Shown here in pieces: positions 24,875 to 34,701 of a stretch of 64,000 bases of DNA (position 1 is its first letter; every line of letters starts with the position of its first letter). The position numbers and the translations under genes are program-made. The notes beneath the pieces are model-generated. The model ran no database searches, was not told the DNA's origin, and was given only the letters and a program-made list of their open reading frames with translations. Source of the DNA: Chelatococcus caeni. Its GTDB lineage: Bacteria > Pseudomonadota > Alphaproteobacteria > Rhizobiales > Beijerinckiaceae. The stretch is from NCBI RefSeq assembly GCF_014196925.1, contig NZ_JACIEN010000003.1, positions 62,001 through 126,000 of the forward strand, in the 5' to 3' direction.

Positions 24875-24946
24875 AGGCAGTCGGCAGTGGGCAGTCGGCA
24901 ATCGGAACCCAACTCCGACTGCCTAATGCCAACTGCCTATTGCCAC
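24875..24946. repeat. CGGCAGTC-type palindromic repeat between rpoA and rplQ
   Basis: AGGCAGTCGG (24875-24884) and CCGACTGCCT (24915-24924) form a 10-bp stem around a 30-base loop. Extra partial units (GGCAGT, GTCGGCA, GCCAACTGCC, TTGCCACT) surround it. It abuts the rpoA stop codon and shares the CGGCAGT unit with 4093-4142. Sited within an essential operon, it must be read through. Confidence 0.7.
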
Positions 24947-25963
24947 TCAGTAGTGTTCCTCGAAGCGCTTGGCGAGCTCGTCGATGTTGTCCGGCGGCCA
25001 GCCGCTCACTTCCATGCCGAGGTGCAGGCCCATGGAGGCGAGCACTTCCTTGATCTCGTTGAGCGACTTGCGGCCGAAGTTCGGCGTGCGCAGCATCTCG
25101 GCTTCCGTCTTCTGGATGAGGTCGCCGATGTAGACGATGTTGTCGTTCTTGAGGCAGTTGGCCGAACGCACCGAGAGCTCGAGCTCGTCCACCTTCTTGA
25201 GCAGCGCCGGGTTGAAGGGCAGCTGCGGCGTCGAGACGGCAGCCTCCTCGCGGCGGGGCTCCTCGAAGTTGACGAACACGGCGAGCTGGTCCTGCAGGAT
25301 GCGCGCGGCATAGGCCACCGCGTCCTCCGGGCTGACGGCCCCGTTCGTCTCGACCGTCATCGTCAGCTTGTCGTAGTCGAGGATCTGGCCTTCACGCGTG
25401 TTCTCCACGCGGTAGGAGACCTTCTTGACCGGGCTGTAGAGGCTGTCGACGGCGATGAGGCCGATCGGCGCATCCTCGGGACGGTTGTGCTCGGCCGCCA
25501 CGTAGCCCTTGCCCGTGTTGACCGTGAACTCCATGCGGATCTCCGCGCCCTCGTCGAGCGTGCACAGGGCCAGCTCCGGGTTGAGGATCTCCACATCGCC
25601 GACCGTGGCGATATCGCCCGCGGTGACGACGCCCGGGCCCTGCTTGCGCAGCGTCATGCGCTTGGGGCCGTCGCCCTGCATCTTGACCGCGATGGTCTTG
25701 ATGTTGAGCACGATGTCCGTCACGTCCTCCCGCACGCCGGGAATGGACGAGAACTCGTGCAGGACGCCGTCGATGTGCACGGCCGTCACCGCCGCGCCCT
25801 GCAGCGACGACAGCAGCACGCGCCTCAGCGCGTTGCCGAGCGTCAGGCCGAACCCGCGCTCCAGCGGCTCGGCGACGACCGTCGCCACGCGCCTGGCATC
25901 GTCACCCGGCGACACCTCGAGCTTGTTCGGCTTGATGAGCTCTTGCCAGTTCTTCTGGATCAC
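24947..25963 (-). CDS. rpoA: RNA polymerase alpha subunit
   Basis: Alpha dimerises to nucleate RNA polymerase and contacts UP elements and activators. The 338-residue sequence has the N-terminal dimerisation domain ([25 protein letters not shown]) and a C-terminal domain with [12 protein letters not shown] and [12 protein letters not shown], the helices that bind DNA. Length is normal. It follows rpsK after 95 bases. Confidence 0.99.
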   Translation of the reverse strand: MIQKNWQELIKPNKLEVSPGDDARRVATVVAEPLERGFGLTLGNALRRVLLSSLQGAAVTAVHIDGVLHEFSSIPGVREDVTDIVLNIKTIAVKMQGDGPKRMTLRKQGPGVVTAGDIATVGDVEILNPELALCTLDEGAEIRMEFTVNTGKGYVAAEHNRPEDAPIGLIAVDSLYSPVKKVSYRVENTREGQILDYDKLTMTVETNGAVSPEDAVAYAARILQDQLAVFVNFEEPRREEAAVSTPQLPFNPALLKKVDELELSVRSANCLKNDNIVYIGDLIQKTEAEMLRTPNFGRKSLNEIKEVLASMGLHLGMEVSGWPPDNIDELAKRFEEHY

Positions 25964-26058
25964 GACCGCACCTCATGCGTGTCTCAAACGTCGGGCGGGG
26001 CACGACAGCCTCGCCCGCTACAGGCGCGGCACGGCGGCTAAGCCGTGCCGGCAAGGCA

Positions 26059-26448
26059 TCAGACGCGCCGGCGCTTGCGCGGGCGGCAGCCGTTGTGCGG
26101 GATCGGCGTCACGTCGCGGATCGACGTCACCGTGAAACCCGCCGCCTGAAGCGCGCGCAGGGCCGATTCACGACCCGAACCCGGGCCGGACACCTCGACC
26201 TCGAGCGTGCGCATACCGTGCTCGGCCGCCTTGCGCGCGGCATCCTCGGCCGCGACCTGGGCCGCATAGGGGGTCGACTTGCGCGAGCCCTTGAAGCCCA
26301 TGGCGCCGGCGGACGACCAGGAGATCGTGTTGCCCTGCGCGTCGGTGATGGTGATCATCGTGTTGTTGAACGAGGCGTTCACGTGGGCGACGCCCGACAC
26401 GATGTTCTTGCGTTCACGGCGGCGAACGCGGGTGGCTTCTCTTGCCAT
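26059..26448 (-). CDS. rpsK: 30S ribosomal protein S11
   Basis: S11 lines the platform near the mRNA exit. The 129-residue protein has [40 protein letters not shown], and the conserved C-terminus [18 protein letters not shown]. It lies between rpsM and rpoA as in the alpha operon. The rpsD gene usually found after rpsK in enterics is absent, which is normal for alphaproteobacteria. Confidence 0.98.
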   Translation of the reverse strand: MAREATRVRRRERKNIVSGVAHVNASFNNTMITITDAQGNTISWSSAGAMGFKGSRKSTPYAAQVAAEDAARKAAEHGMRTLEVEVSGPGSGRESALRALQAAGFTVTSIRDVTPIPHNGCRPRKRRRV

Positions 26449-26547
26449 TCTTCAGGATCCTTCAAGCGCGCCCGTCACACCAGGCGCTCGGGATGATGTC
26501 CCCGAGGGGACGTACGACACGAGCCCGCACATGGCGGGCCCGCGAGA

Positions 26548-26916
26548 TCACTTCTTCTTGCCGGCGATCGGCTTGGACTTGCCCTTGCGGGTGCGCGCAT
26601 TCGTATGCGTGCGCTGGCCGCGGACCGGCAGGTTGCGGCGGTGACGCAGGCCGCGGTAGCTGCCGAGGTCCATGAGCCGCTTGATGTTCATCGACACTTC
26701 GCGGCGCAGGTCGCCTTCGACGAGGTAGTCGCGGTCGATCGTCTCGCGGATCTGCAGCACTTCCTGGTCGGTCAGCTCGTTGACGCGGCGCTCGGCCGGG
26801 ATGCCGACCTTCTCGCAGATCTCGCCCGCATTCTTCGGGCCGATGCCGTGGATGTACTGCAGCGCGATGACGACGCGCTTGCTCGTCGGAATGTTTACAC
26901 CAGCGATACGGGCCAT
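26548..26916 (-). CDS. rpsM: 30S ribosomal protein S13
   Basis: S13 binds the head of the small subunit and contacts the P-site tRNA and L5. The ATG at 26916 ([15 protein letters not shown]) gives the usual 122 residues and has GGAGA 5 bases upstream; an in-frame start 9 codons earlier is not needed. The basic tail ends in KPIAGKKK. A small hairpin (CCGGTCGG with CCGACCGG, 26930-26952) lies just ahead of the start. Confidence 0.98.
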   Translation of the reverse strand: MARIAGVNIPTSKRVVIALQYIHGIGPKNAGEICEKVGIPAERRVNELTDQEVLQIRETIDRDYLVEGDLRREVSMNIKRLMDLGSYRGLRHRRNLPVRGQRTHTNARTRKGKSKPIAGKKK

Positions 26917-27109
26917 TGCCGTCTCCATGTGCCGGTCGGACAACCCGACCGGGCGTTGTGGCCTGCGTCCGGTGGAGCCCGGCCCCTGCAGGCGTCAATA
27001 AGACGAGCGACACCGCCTCCTCTCGCGGAGGAAGCAGCATCGCTCATGAACGTAGGGCGCGTCCACTAACGCCTTGTCGAGGCAAAGTCAACCCACCCGG
27101 GAAAATCCG

Positions 27110-27694
27110 TCAGGCCGCGACGAGCACGCGCTCGATGTCCGCCGAGACCTTGTCGATGTCCTGCATGCCGTCGATCACGGCGAGCTGGCCCCGCTCCGCA
27201 TAATAGGGCGCGACGACCGCCGTATCGCGGTTGTAGGCCGCGAGCCGGGTCTTGAAGACCTCCGGATCGTCGTCCTTGCGCACGGCTTCGCCCCGGGCCT
27301 TCGTCTCCTCGGCCCGCTTCACGATGCGGCCGACGAGTTCGTCCTGGTCAACCTTGAGCTCGACCACGGCGTCGAGCTTGAGGCCCTTGCTCTCGAGCAG
27401 GCCGTCGAGCGCCTTCGCCTGGGCGACGGTCCGCGGAAAGCCGTCGAGGATGAAGCCCTTGCGCGCGTCCGGCTCGTCCAGCCGCTCGGCGACGATGCCG
27501 ATCACGATGTCGTCGGAGACGAGCTGTCCGGCATCCATGACCGCCCGGGCCTTCAGGCCGATCGGCGTGCCCGCGGCCACCGCGGCGCGCAGCATGTCGC
27601 CCGTCGAAAGCTGCGGAATGCCGTAGCGGGCGACCAGCCGCTTGGCCTGCGTGCCCTTGCCCGCTCCCGGCGGCCCCAACAGAATGAGCCTCAT
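27110..27694 (-). CDS. adk: Adenylate kinase (short-LID form)
   Basis: Adk interconverts ATP plus AMP and two ADP. The P-loop [16 protein letters not shown] is at residue 4; the AMP-binding [10 protein letters not shown] and [12 protein letters not shown] follow. The LID is short and has no zinc-binding cysteines, and the total length is 194, which is typical of alphaproteobacteria. Its ATG overlaps the secY stop by 3 bases within ATGA, so translation is coupled. Confidence 0.98.
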   Translation of the reverse strand: MRLILLGPPGAGKGTQAKRLVARYGIPQLSTGDMLRAAVAAGTPIGLKARAVMDAGQLVSDDIVIGIVAERLDEPDARKGFILDGFPRTVAQAKALDGLLESKGLKLDAVVELKVDQDELVGRIVKRAEETKARGEAVRKDDDPEVFKTRLAAYNRDTAVVAPYYAERGQLAVIDGMQDIDKVSADIERVLVAA

Positions 27695-29025
27695 TTGCGC
27701 CTTGCCCCCCGCAACTTGGCCTTCTTCACCAACCCTTCGTACTGATGGGCGAGAAGATGCCCATGTACCTGCGCGACCGTATCCATGGTCACGCTCACGA
27801 CAATCAGGAGCGATGTGCCACCGAAATAGAACGGCAATGCGGCATAGGAGATGAGAATCTCCGGAATGAGGCAGATCAGCGCCAGATAGGCCGCGCCGAT
27901 CACCGTGATGCGCGTCAGGACCGTGTCGATATAGTCAGCGGTGCGCTCGCCGGGCCGGATGCCCGGAATGAAGCCGCCGTGCTTCTTGAGGTTGTCCGCG
28001 GTCTCCGTCGGGTTGAAGACGATGGCCGTGTAGAAGAACGCGAAGAAGACGATCAGCGCCACGTAGAGGATCATGTACGCCGGCCGGCCGTGGCCGATAT
28101 AGGCCGAGATCGTCGACAGGAGGCCGGTGCCCTGGTCCTGCGAGAAGGTGGCGATGGTCGTCGGCAGGAGCAGCAGCGAGGAAGCGAAGATCGGCGGGAT
28201 GACGCCGGCCGTGTTGAGCTTGAGCGGCAGGAACGATGTCTGCCCCTCGTACATGCGGTTGCCGACCTGGCGCTTGGGATAGTTGATCAGGAGCCGGCGC
28301 TGGGCGCGCTCCATGAAGACGATGAAGGCGATGACGCCGATCGCCATCACGATCACGCCGAGAATGAGGCCGGTCGAGACCGCGCCCTGCCGGCCGAGCT
28401 CGAGCGTGCCGGCGACCGCCGACGGCAGCTCCGCCACGATGCCGGCGAAGATGATGAGCGAAATGCCGTTGCCGATGCCGCGCGAGGTGATCTGCTCGCC
28501 GAGCCACATCAGGAACATGGTGCCACCCGTGAGCGTGATCACCGTCGAGATGCGGAAGAACATGCCCGGGTCCTGCACCACGTTGCCCGAGCTCTCGAGC
28601 CCGATCGCGATGCCATAGGCCTGGAACACGGCCAGGAGCACGGTCAGATAGCGCGTGTACTGGTTGATCACCTTGCGGCCCTGCTCGCCCTCCTTCTTGA
28701 GGGCCTCGAGCGTCGGCACGACGCTGGTCAGCAGCTGCACGATGATCGATGCCGAGATGTACGGCATGATGTTGAGGGCGAAGATGGCCATGCGGCCGAC
28801 CGCGCCACCCGCGAACATGTTGAAGAGGCCGAGCACGCCGGCCTGCGCCTGGCGGAAGATGTCCGCCACGGCGTTGGGATCGATCCCCGGCAGGGGAATG
28901 TAGGTGCCGACGCGATAGACGACGAGGGCGGCGAGCGTGAACCAGATCCGCTTCTTGAGTTCCTCGGCCTTGGCCAAGGCCCCGAAATTCAGATTCGCTG
29001 CGAGCTGTTCAGCTGCCGATGCCAT
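27691..29025 (-). CDS. secY: Preprotein translocase subunit SecY
   Basis: SecY forms the protein-conducting channel in the inner membrane. The 444-residue protein has ten hydrophobic segments. Seen are the plug/TM2 region [10 protein letters not shown] with [26 protein letters not shown] (cited in part), the cytoplasmic loop [21 protein letters not shown], and TM10 [15 protein letters not shown]. It is the penultimate gene of the spc operon and overlaps adk. Its partner secE is at 59317. Confidence 0.99.
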   Translation of the reverse strand: MASAAEQLAANLNFGALAKAEELKKRIWFTLAALVVYRVGTYIPLPGIDPNAVADIFRQAQAGVLGLFNMFAGGAVGRMAIFALNIMPYISASIIVQLLTSVVPTLEALKKEGEQGRKVINQYTRYLTVLLAVFQAYGIAIGLESSGNVVQDPGMFFRISTVITLTGGTMFLMWLGEQITSRGIGNGISLIIFAGIVAELPSAVAGTLELGRQGAVSTGLILGVIVMAIGVIAFIVFMERAQRRLLINYPKRQVGNRMYEGQTSFLPLKLNTAGVIPPIFASSLLLLPTTIATFSQDQGTGLLSTISAYIGHGRPAYMILYVALIVFFAFFYTAIVFNPTETADNLKKHGGFIPGIRPGERTADYIDTVLTRITVIGAAYLALICLIPEILISYAALPFYFGGTSLLIVVSVTMDTVAQVHGHLLAHQYEGLVKKAKLRGARRK

Positions 29026-29112
29026 ATCGCTTCATCCCTTACGATCCCCCGCATGGACGCGGCGGCCGGAGAAGGCCCCAGCCGCCGCACCGTTGCTCAA
29101 GTGGGATCTAGC

Positions 29113-29589
29113 TCACGCTTCCACCACGGGCTGCGCGAGAATCTTCACCGAACCGCCGGCCTTCTCGATGGCCGAGACCGCGTTCTTGGACGCGCCGGCA
29201 ACCTCGAACACGAGCTTGGCGGTGAGCTCGCCCTGGCCGAGGATCTTCACGCCGTCGCGCGCACGGGCGCAGATGCCGGCGGCGACGAGCGCCTCGACCG
29301 TGACCGGAGCCGCGGCGTCGAGCTTGCCGGCATCGATCGCCTCCTGGACGCGGCCCACGTTGACCTCGTTGAGGTCACGCGAGAAGGGGTTCCAGAAGCC
29401 GCGCTTCGGCAGGCGCCGGTAGAGCGGCATCTGGCCACCCTCGAAGCCCTTGATGCGCACGCCCGAGCGGGAGGTCTGGCCCTTGACGCCACGCCCGCCG
29501 GTCTTGCCCTTGCCGGAGCCGATGCCCCGGCCGACGCGCATGCGCTTCTTGGTCGCGCCTTCGTTATCGCGAATGTCAGTGAGTTTCAT
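29113..29589 (-). CDS. rplO: 50S ribosomal protein L15
   Basis: L15 is a late-assembling 23S rRNA binder. The 158-residue sequence begins [20 protein letters not shown], followed by the Gly/Lys-rich segment [20 protein letters not shown] that threads into rRNA, and [17 protein letters not shown]. It lies between rpmD and secY with an 87-base gap before secY. Confidence 0.98.
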   Translation of the reverse strand: MKLTDIRDNEGATKKRMRVGRGIGSGKGKTGGRGVKGQTSRSGVRIKGFEGGQMPLYRRLPKRGFWNPFSRDLNEVNVGRVQEAIDAGKLDAAAPVTVEALVAAGICARARDGVKILGQGELTAKLVFEVAGASKNAVSAIEKAGGSVKILAQPVVEA

Positions 29590-29602
29590 GGGTCTTCCCT
29601 CC

Positions 29603-29803
29603 TCACTGCTCGTCGACGACGCGCACGAGGTGCTTGACGCTCGCGATCATGCCGCGCACGGCGGGCGTGTCCTCGAGGGTCGAGCGGCGATGGAGCTTGT
29701 TGAGGCCGAGGCCGATCAGCGTCTGGCGCTGCACGCCGGGGCGGCGCAGCGGGCTGCCGGTCTGCACGACCGTGACGGTCTTGGCGGACTTCTTGTCAGT
29801 CAT
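29603..29803 (-). CDS. rpmD: 50S ribosomal protein L30
   Basis: L30 is a small beta-alpha-beta 23S rRNA binder. The ATG at 29803 ([20 protein letters not shown]) gives 66 residues and has GGGAGGG 6 bases upstream. The conserved core [24 protein letters not shown] is present. It follows rpsE after 14 bases. Confidence 0.97.
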   Translation of the reverse strand: MTDKKSAKTVTVVQTGSPLRRPGVQRQTLIGLGLNKLHRRSTLEDTPAVRGMIASVKHLVRVVDEQ

Positions 29804-29817
29804 CACCAGCCCTCCCC

Positions 29818-30381
29818 TCACGCGTCGGCGCCGGCGGCCTCGGCGTCGCCATCGCGACGACGGGCCTGGAGAGTGGAGACCTTGAGGCCGCGGCGGGCAG
29901 CCACCGAACGCGGGCTGTCCTCGCGCTTCAGCGCGTCGAAGGTGGCCCGCACGAGGTTGTACGGGTTCGACGAGCCGAGCGACTTCGCCACGACGTCGTG
30001 CATGCCAAGCGTCTCGAACACGGCGCGCATCGGGCCGCCGGCGATGATGCCGGTACCGGCCGGCGCGGCGCGCAGGACGACGCGACCGGCGCCCCAGCGC
30101 CCGGCGACGTCGTGATGCAGCGTGCGGCCTTCCTTCAGCGGCACGCGGACCATGCCGCGCTTGGCGGCATCGGTGGCCTTGCGGATGGCCTCCGGCACCT
30201 CGCGGGCCTTGCCGTGGCCGAAGCCGACGCGGCCCTTCTGGTCGCCGACGACGACGAGGGCGGCGAAGCCGAAGCGACGGCCACCCTTCACGACCTTGGC
30301 GACGCGGTTGATGTGGACCAGGCGATCCACGAACTCGCTGTCGCGCTCCTCGCGCTCACGCGGTTGACGTTCTCTAGCCAT
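29818..30381 (-). CDS. rpsE: 30S ribosomal protein S5
   Basis: S5 helps decoding fidelity and mRNA helicase activity at the entry channel. The 187-residue protein starts [11 protein letters not shown] at 30381, and has [23 protein letters not shown], the S5 hallmark, then [18 protein letters not shown] and the C-terminal [16 protein letters not shown] non-conserved tail rich in Arg and Ala follows. An unusually long 233-base gap separates it from rplR upstream. Confidence 0.98.
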   Translation of the reverse strand: MARERQPREREERDSEFVDRLVHINRVAKVVKGGRRFGFAALVVVGDQKGRVGFGHGKAREVPEAIRKATDAAKRGMVRVPLKEGRTLHHDVAGRWGAGRVVLRAAPAGTGIIAGGPMRAVFETLGMHDVVAKSLGSSNPYNLVRATFDALKREDSPRSVAARRGLKVSTLQARRRDGDAEAAGADA

Positions 30382-30614
30382 ATCTTCTTCTCGACTGACG
30401 CGGGGCGGCTCCGCTCGCAAAACATGCCGCCTGTGGCAGACTCGTGCCTGCAATGTGGGACACACATGCAACGCACGAGCGCCGATGACAAGAGCCCAAC
30501 CAGACTCTGAAACGCAAAAGCGGTTGCGCGCCTTTGCGTTTCACAGGCCGTTCCGGCGACGGAAACGGGCGAAGTGCCGTCTCCGGCACTCCGCCCGCCC
30601 CCAATCCTCGAGCC
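30382..30614. other. Long structured gap inside the spc operon (rplR to rpsE)
   Basis: Ribosomal genes here are normally a few bases apart, but 233 bases lie between rplR and rpsE. The gap contains a perfect 11-bp stem TGAAACGCAAA (30508-30518) with TTTGCGTTTCA (30533-30543) around a 14-base loop. It has a GC content visibly lower than the flanking genes. I see no ORF with family similarity and no clear intrinsic terminator. It may hold a processing site, an internal promoter or an old insertion. Confidence 0.6.
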
Positions 30615-30977
30615 TCAGAAGCTGAGGCCGCCCTCGCGGGCCGCGTCAGCCAGGGCCTTCACGCGGCCGTGATAGATGAACGGTCCGCGGTCGAACACGA
30701 CTTCCTTCACGCCCGCCTTGACGGCGCGCTCGGCGATCAGCTTGCCGACGGCGGCGGCGGCCTCGACCGTCGCGCCCGTCTTGAGCTGCTCGCGCATGTC
30801 CTTCTCCATCGTCGAGGCCGCAGCCAGCGTACGGCCGGCGGTGTCATCGATGATCTGCGCGTAGATCTGCTTCGACGACCGGAAAACGCTCAGCCGCGGG
30901 CGGCCATTGGCGGCGGCGCGGATCGCGCGACGCACGCGCGCCGTGCGGCGTTCCGTCGCGTTGAGGTGCTTGCCCAT
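30615..30977 (-). CDS. rplR: 50S ribosomal protein L18
   Basis: L18 carries 5S rRNA to the central protuberance with L5. The 120-residue protein has an Arg-rich N-terminus ([25 protein letters not shown] in part), [23 protein letters not shown], and the C-terminal [24 protein letters not shown]. It starts 12 bases after the rplF stop. Confidence 0.98.
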   Translation of the reverse strand: MGKHLNATERRTARVRRAIRAAANGRPRLSVFRSSKQIYAQIIDDTAGRTLAAASTMEKDMREQLKTGATVEAAAAVGKLIAERAVKAGVKEVVFDRGPFIYHGRVKALADAAREGGLSF

Positions 30978-30989
30978 CTCATCCGCTCC

Positions 30990-31523
30990 TTACTTCTTCT
31001 TGCCTTCCTTGCGGAAGATGAACTCGTCCGCGTACTTCACACCCTTGCCCTTGTAGGGCTCGGGACCGCGGAACCTGCGGATCTCCGACGCCGTCTGGCC
31101 GACCTGCTGCTTGTCGATGCCAGCGACGATGATTTCCGTCGGCTTGGGGGTCGTGATCGTGATCCCCTGCGGGATCTCGAAGTCGATGTCGTGGCTGTAG
31201 CCGAGCGACAGCTTCAGCACCTTGCCGGCAACGGCGGCCTTGTAGCCGACGCCGCTGATCTCGAGCTTCTTCTCGAAGCCCTTCGACACGCCCTCGACGA
31301 TGTTCGACACCTGCGAGCGCGACATGCCCCACAGGGCACGCGCACGCTTCGTCTCATCGCGCGGGTCGACCTTGATCGCCCCATCTTCCAGGACGACGGC
31401 AACGTCGTCGGGAACGACGAAGGACAGCTCGCCCTTGGCGCCCTTCACCTTGACCGTCTGGCCGTCGAGGTTGGCCGTCACGCCGGACGGCACCGCAACA
31501 GGCTTCTTACCGATACGAGACAT
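30990..31523 (-). CDS. rplF: 50S ribosomal protein L6
   Basis: L6 lies near the sarcin-ricin loop and factor-binding site. The 177-residue protein begins [20 protein letters not shown] and has the C-terminal signature [20 protein letters not shown]. Two tandem L6 folds are expected. It sits between rpsH and rplR as in other spc operons. Confidence 0.98.
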   Translation of the reverse strand: MSRIGKKPVAVPSGVTANLDGQTVKVKGAKGELSFVVPDDVAVVLEDGAIKVDPRDETKRARALWGMSRSQVSNIVEGVSKGFEKKLEISGVGYKAAVAGKVLKLSLGYSHDIDFEIPQGITITTPKPTEIIVAGIDKQQVGQTASEIRRFRGPEPYKGKGVKYADEFIFRKEGKKK

Positions 31524-31559
31524 TTGGCCTCTCCGTGGTTCTAGTCCGTGCCCTGAAGA

Positions 31560-31958
31560 TCAGAAGACCTTGCAGAGCACTTCGCCGCCCACGTTCGTCT
31601 CGCGCGCCAGGTGGTCGGCCATGACCCCACGCGGCGTCGAGAGAATGGTGATGCCGAGGCCGTCGGCCACGCGCGGCATGGTGTCGACCGAGGCGTACAC
31701 GCGACGGCCGGGCTTCGATACACGCTCGATCGAGCGGATGACCGGCTCGCCGTCGTAGTACTTCAGCTCGATCTCGAACTCGGTGCGGCCGTTGCCGTAC
31801 TCGGTCGTCGAATAGCCGCGGATGTAGCCTTCGGACTGCAGCACGTCGAGGACGCGCGCACGCAGCTTCGAGCCGGGGGTGGAAACCTTGCCGCGACGGC
31901 GCATCTGCGCGTTGCGGATGCGGGTCAGCATATCGCCGAGCGGATCATTGATCGCCAT
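31560..31958 (-). CDS. rpsH: 30S ribosomal protein S8
   Basis: S8 binds the central domain of 16S rRNA and in E. coli represses the spc operon. The 132-residue protein starts [20 protein letters not shown] and ends with the S8 pattern [20 protein letters not shown] and the final motif GGEVLCKVF. Whether the E. coli type of autoregulation exists here is unknown. Confidence 0.98.
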   Translation of the reverse strand: MAINDPLGDMLTRIRNAQMRRRGKVSTPGSKLRARVLDVLQSEGYIRGYSTTEYGNGRTEFEIELKYYDGEPVIRSIERVSKPGRRVYASVDTMPRVADGLGITILSTPRGVMADHLARETNVGGEVLCKVF

Positions 31959-31970
31959 GGGGGATCCTCC

Positions 31971-32276
31971 TTACCAGCTCGACTTCACAAGGCCGGGGAT
32001 GAGACCCTTCGACCCGAGCTCGCGCAGCGCGACACGCGACATCTTCAGCTTGCGGTAGTAGGCGCGCGGACGGCCCGTCACCTCGCACCGGTTGCGGATG
32101 CGCGTGGGGTTCGCGTTGCGCGGAACTTCCGCCAGCTTCAGGCGCGCCTCGAAGCGCTCCTCCATCGACATCGACTCGTCGTTGGCGATGGCGAGCAGAC
32201 GCTCGCGCCGGCCCGCATACTTCTTCACAAGCCGCTCGCGCCGCTTGTTCTTCTCGACTGAACTCTTCTTCGCCAT
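31971..32276 (-). CDS. rpsN: 30S ribosomal protein S14 (zinc-free, long form)
   Basis: S14 binds the head of the small subunit. The 101-residue protein starting [16 protein letters not shown] is the long, zinc-independent type: only a single Cys is present in [20 protein letters not shown] and no CxxC pairs. It ends [11 protein letters not shown]. It lies between rplE and rpsH with short gaps of 37 and 12 bases. Confidence 0.98.
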   Translation of the reverse strand: MAKKSSVEKNKRRERLVKKYAGRRERLLAIANDESMSMEERFEARLKLAEVPRNANPTRIRNRCEVTGRPRAYYRKLKMSRVALRELGSKGLIPGLVKSSW

Positions 32277-32313
32277 GTCTATCTCCGGTGTCCGCGTTTG
32301 AGAGAGAAGGCTC

Positions 32314-32886
32314 TCACTGCCGGAACGGGAAGTTGAAGTGCTTGAGGAGAGCACGCGCCTCCTCGTCGGTCTTGGCGGTGGTGCAGACGATGATGTCCAT
32401 GCCCCAGATCGCCTCGGCCTTGTCGTAGTTGATCTCGGGGAACACCAGGTGTTCCTTGATCCCGAGAGCAAAGTTGCCACGCCCGTCGAACGACTTCGGG
32501 TTGAGGCCGCGGAAGTCGCGCACGCGCGGGAGCGCCACCGTGATGAGACGGTCGACGAACTCGTACATGCGTGTCTTGCGCAGCGTGACCTTCGTGCCGA
32601 TCGGCATGTTCTCGCGCACCTTGAAGCCGGCGATGGCCTTGCGGGCACGCGTGATCACCGGCTTCTGGCCGGCGATGAGGCCGAGATCCTCGGCCGCCAC
32701 GGACGCCTTCTTGGAATCGTTGACCGACTCGCCGACGCCCATGTTGATCACGATCTTCTCGATGGCCGGAACCTGCATGGGGTTCTTGTAGCCGAACTCC
32801 TCGATGAGCTTCGGCCGCACGACCTCGTCGTAATGCTTCTTCATGCGCGGCGTGTAGGCCGCGTCCATCTTCGCCGTCTCAGCCAT
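32314..32886 (-). CDS. rplE: 50S ribosomal protein L5
   Basis: L5 binds 5S rRNA and contacts S13 in an intersubunit bridge. The 190-residue protein has [41 protein letters not shown] and the late motif [20 protein letters not shown]. Its start overlaps the end of rplX by 8 bases, so translation is coupled. Confidence 0.98.
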   Translation of the reverse strand: MAETAKMDAAYTPRMKKHYDEVVRPKLIEEFGYKNPMQVPAIEKIVINMGVGESVNDSKKASVAAEDLGLIAGQKPVITRARKAIAGFKVRENMPIGTKVTLRKTRMYEFVDRLITVALPRVRDFRGLNPKSFDGRGNFALGIKEHLVFPEINYDKAEAIWGMDIIVCTTAKTDEEARALLKHFNFPFRQ

Positions 32887-33196
32887 CGATCAGATCTCCC
32901 GAGCGCTTGGCGAACCGAACCTTGCGCCCGTCCTCGAGCACCTTGAAACCGACGCGGGTCGGCTTGCCGTCCTTGGGGTCGGCAACGGCGAGGTTGGACA
33001 GGTGCACCGGCAGCTCCTTGGAGATGATGCCGCCTTCCTGGTTCGCCGTCTGGCGCTGGTGGCGCTTGACGATGTTGACGCCGCGGACGAGCGCACGCTC
33101 CTCCTTCGGCATGACCTGGACGACCTCGCCGGAACGGCCCTTGTCGCGACCGGTCAGCACGACGACCTTGTCGCCCTTCTTGATCTTCGCAGCCAT
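32879..33196 (-). CDS. rplX: 50S ribosomal protein L24
   Basis: L24 starts 50S assembly by binding the 5' end of 23S rRNA. The 105-residue KOW-domain protein reads [20 protein letters not shown] near the start. The ATG at 33196 shares one base with the rplN stop (TGATG), while a GTG one codon earlier is also in frame. Overlap with both neighbours indicates tight coupling. Confidence 0.97.
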   Translation of the reverse strand: MAAKIKKGDKVVVLTGRDKGRSGEVVQVMPKEERALVRGVNIVKRHQRQTANQEGGIISKELPVHLSNLAVADPKDGKPTRVGFKVLEDGRKVRFAKRSGDLIDG

Positions 33197-33564
33197 CACA
33201 GCACCTCGGGCGCCAGCGAAATGATCTTCATGTGGTTCTTCGCGCGCAGCTCACGCGGCACGGGCCCGAAGATGCGGGTGCCGACGGGCTCCTTCTGATT
33301 GTTGATCAGAACGGCCGCATTGCGGTCGAAGCGGATGACCGAGCCGTCGGCCCGGCGGATGTCCTTGGCGGTGCGCACGACGACCGCCTTCATGACGTCG
33401 CCCTTCTTCACGCGCCCGCGCGGGATGGCTTCCTTCACGGAGACGACGATGATGTCGCCGACGCCGGCATACTTACGCTTCGAACCACCCAATACCTTGA
33501 TGCACATCACGCGACGGGCGCCGGAATTGTCGGCGACGTCGAGATTGGTTTGCATCTGGATCAT
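33196..33564 (-). CDS. rplN: 50S ribosomal protein L14
   Basis: L14 forms an intersubunit bridge near L19 and is the first gene of the classic spc operon. The 122-residue protein starts [20 protein letters not shown], with the hallmark [21 protein letters not shown], and ends IISLAPEVL. It is preceded by an unusual 219-base gap after rpsQ. Confidence 0.98.
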   Translation of the reverse strand: MIQMQTNLDVADNSGARRVMCIKVLGGSKRKYAGVGDIIVVSVKEAIPRGRVKKGDVMKAVVVRTAKDIRRADGSVIRFDRNAAVLINNQKEPVGTRIFGPVPRELRAKNHMKIISLAPEVL

Positions 33565-33783
33565 GGCAACGATCCTTTCTCTGTCTCAAGCGGTTTCCGG
33601 CTCGGCCCTGCCTGCCGGACTACGCCTGACGGGGATCTCCCGTCCCCTCGCCTACGCATTAGCGCACGCTCCATAACCGAATGTCCGCCCCGGGGAAAGG
33701 GGGCGGACGCTCGGAAATGCTCGTGCAACCAGATAATCGTGGAACGGCCGGCGGATTTTCGCCCGCGCGGCCCGTCCAGATCC
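33565..33783. other. Gap between rpsQ and rplN (S10/spc boundary) with GC hairpin
   Basis: This 219-base gap marks the S10/spc boundary. It has a 9-bp hairpin, GTCCGCCCC (33683-33691) with GGGGCGGAC (33700-33708). No T tract follows, so full termination is doubtful. An internal promoter for the spc genes may lie here, but I cannot place one with confidence. Confidence 0.5.
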
Positions 33784-34026
33784 TCAGCCCTTGGTCGCCT
33801 CTTCGAGGACAATCCAGGACTTGAGCTTCGACAACGGCCGCGACTCCTCGATCCAGACGATGTCGCCGACCTTGAACTGGTTGTTCTCGTCGTGGGCGTG
33901 GTAGTTCTTCGTCCGGCGCACCGTCTTCTTGAAGAGCGGATGCGTGAACCGGCGCTCGACCTTGACCACGACGGTCTTGTCCTGCTTGTCGCTGACGACG
34001 ACGCCCTGCAATACACGTTTCGGCAT
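33784..34026 (-). CDS. rpsQ: 30S ribosomal protein S17
   Basis: S17 is an early 16S rRNA binder with an OB fold. The ATG at 34026 ([20 protein letters not shown]) gives 80 residues, the usual size. The conserved [21 protein letters not shown] and [13 protein letters not shown] follow. It closes the S10 operon genes. Confidence 0.98.
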   Translation of the reverse strand: MPKRVLQGVVVSDKQDKTVVVKVERRFTHPLFKKTVRRTKNYHAHDENNQFKVGDIVWIEESRPLSKLKSWIVLEEATKG

Positions 34027-34036
34027 AGTCGCCTCC

Positions 34037-34249
34037 TCAAGCCTTCGCTTCAGCGAGCTTGGCCCGCTGCAACGTGCGCACGCGCGCGATGTCCTTGCGG
34101 ACCTCATCGACGCGGGCGGTGTTCTCAAGCTGCCCCGTAGCACGCTGGAAGCGAAGATTGAACTGCTCTTTCTTCAACTTCACGAGCTCGTCCTGGAGCT
34201 GATCGACCGTCATGGTCTTGAGGTCGGAGAGCCGCTGCTTGGTCTTCAT
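34037..34249 (-). CDS. rpmC: 50S ribosomal protein L29
   Basis: L29 is a two-helix protein at the tunnel exit, near the binding sites of SRP and trigger factor. The 70-residue protein starts [20 protein letters not shown] at 34249 and has [20 protein letters not shown], the L29 signature. It lies 10 bases before rpsQ. Confidence 0.98.
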   Translation of the reverse strand: MKTKQRLSDLKTMTVDQLQDELVKLKKEQFNLRFQRATGQLENTARVDEVRKDIARVRTLQRAKLAEAKA

Positions 34250-34260
34250 CTCCCGCTCCC

Positions 34261-34674
34261 TCACTCGGCAATGCGCTGGATGAAGCGCGTCTTGATCGGC
34301 AGCTTGGCCGCACCGAGACGCAGCGCCTCGCGGGCGATGTCCTCGGCGACGCCGTCGAGCTCGAACATGATGCGGCCGGGCTTCACGCGGCACGCCCAGT
34401 ATTCCGGCGCGCCCTTGCCCTTACCCATACGCACTTCGGTCGGCTTGTCGGTCACGGGCACGTCCGGGAAGATCCGGATCCACACGCGGCCGGCACGCTT
34501 CATGTGACGCGTGATGGCGCGGCGCGCGGCCTCGATCTGGCGCGCGGTGATGCGCTCCGGCTCGAGGGCCTTGAGGCCGAACTGGCCGAAATTCAGGTCC
34601 GTGCCGCCCTTGGCGACGCCATGGATGCGCCCCTTGAACTGCTTACGGAATTTCGTCTTCTTGGGCTGCAGCAT
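34261..34674 (-). CDS. rplP: 50S ribosomal protein L16
   Basis: L16 positions the A-site tRNA and is needed for peptidyl transfer. The 137-residue protein starts [20 protein letters not shown] and has [20 protein letters not shown] and [20 protein letters not shown]. The Arg in the last motif corresponds to the site hydroxylated in some bacteria; no hydroxylase gene is visible here. Confidence 0.98.
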   Translation of the reverse strand: MLQPKKTKFRKQFKGRIHGVAKGGTDLNFGQFGLKALEPERITARQIEAARRAITRHMKRAGRVWIRIFPDVPVTDKPTEVRMGKGKGAPEYWACRVKPGRIMFELDGVAEDIAREALRLGAAKLPIKTRFIQRIAE

Positions 34675-34701
34675 TATCCTGCCTCCTGACCGCCGGCGGC
34701 C

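Noticed and set aside
26449-26547. Possible missing rpmJ (L36) between secY/adk and rpsM
   Set aside because: No frame with the L36 Cys-His pattern was found in the gaps at 26449-26547 or 26917-27109; alphaproteobacteria normally carry rpmJ elsewhere.
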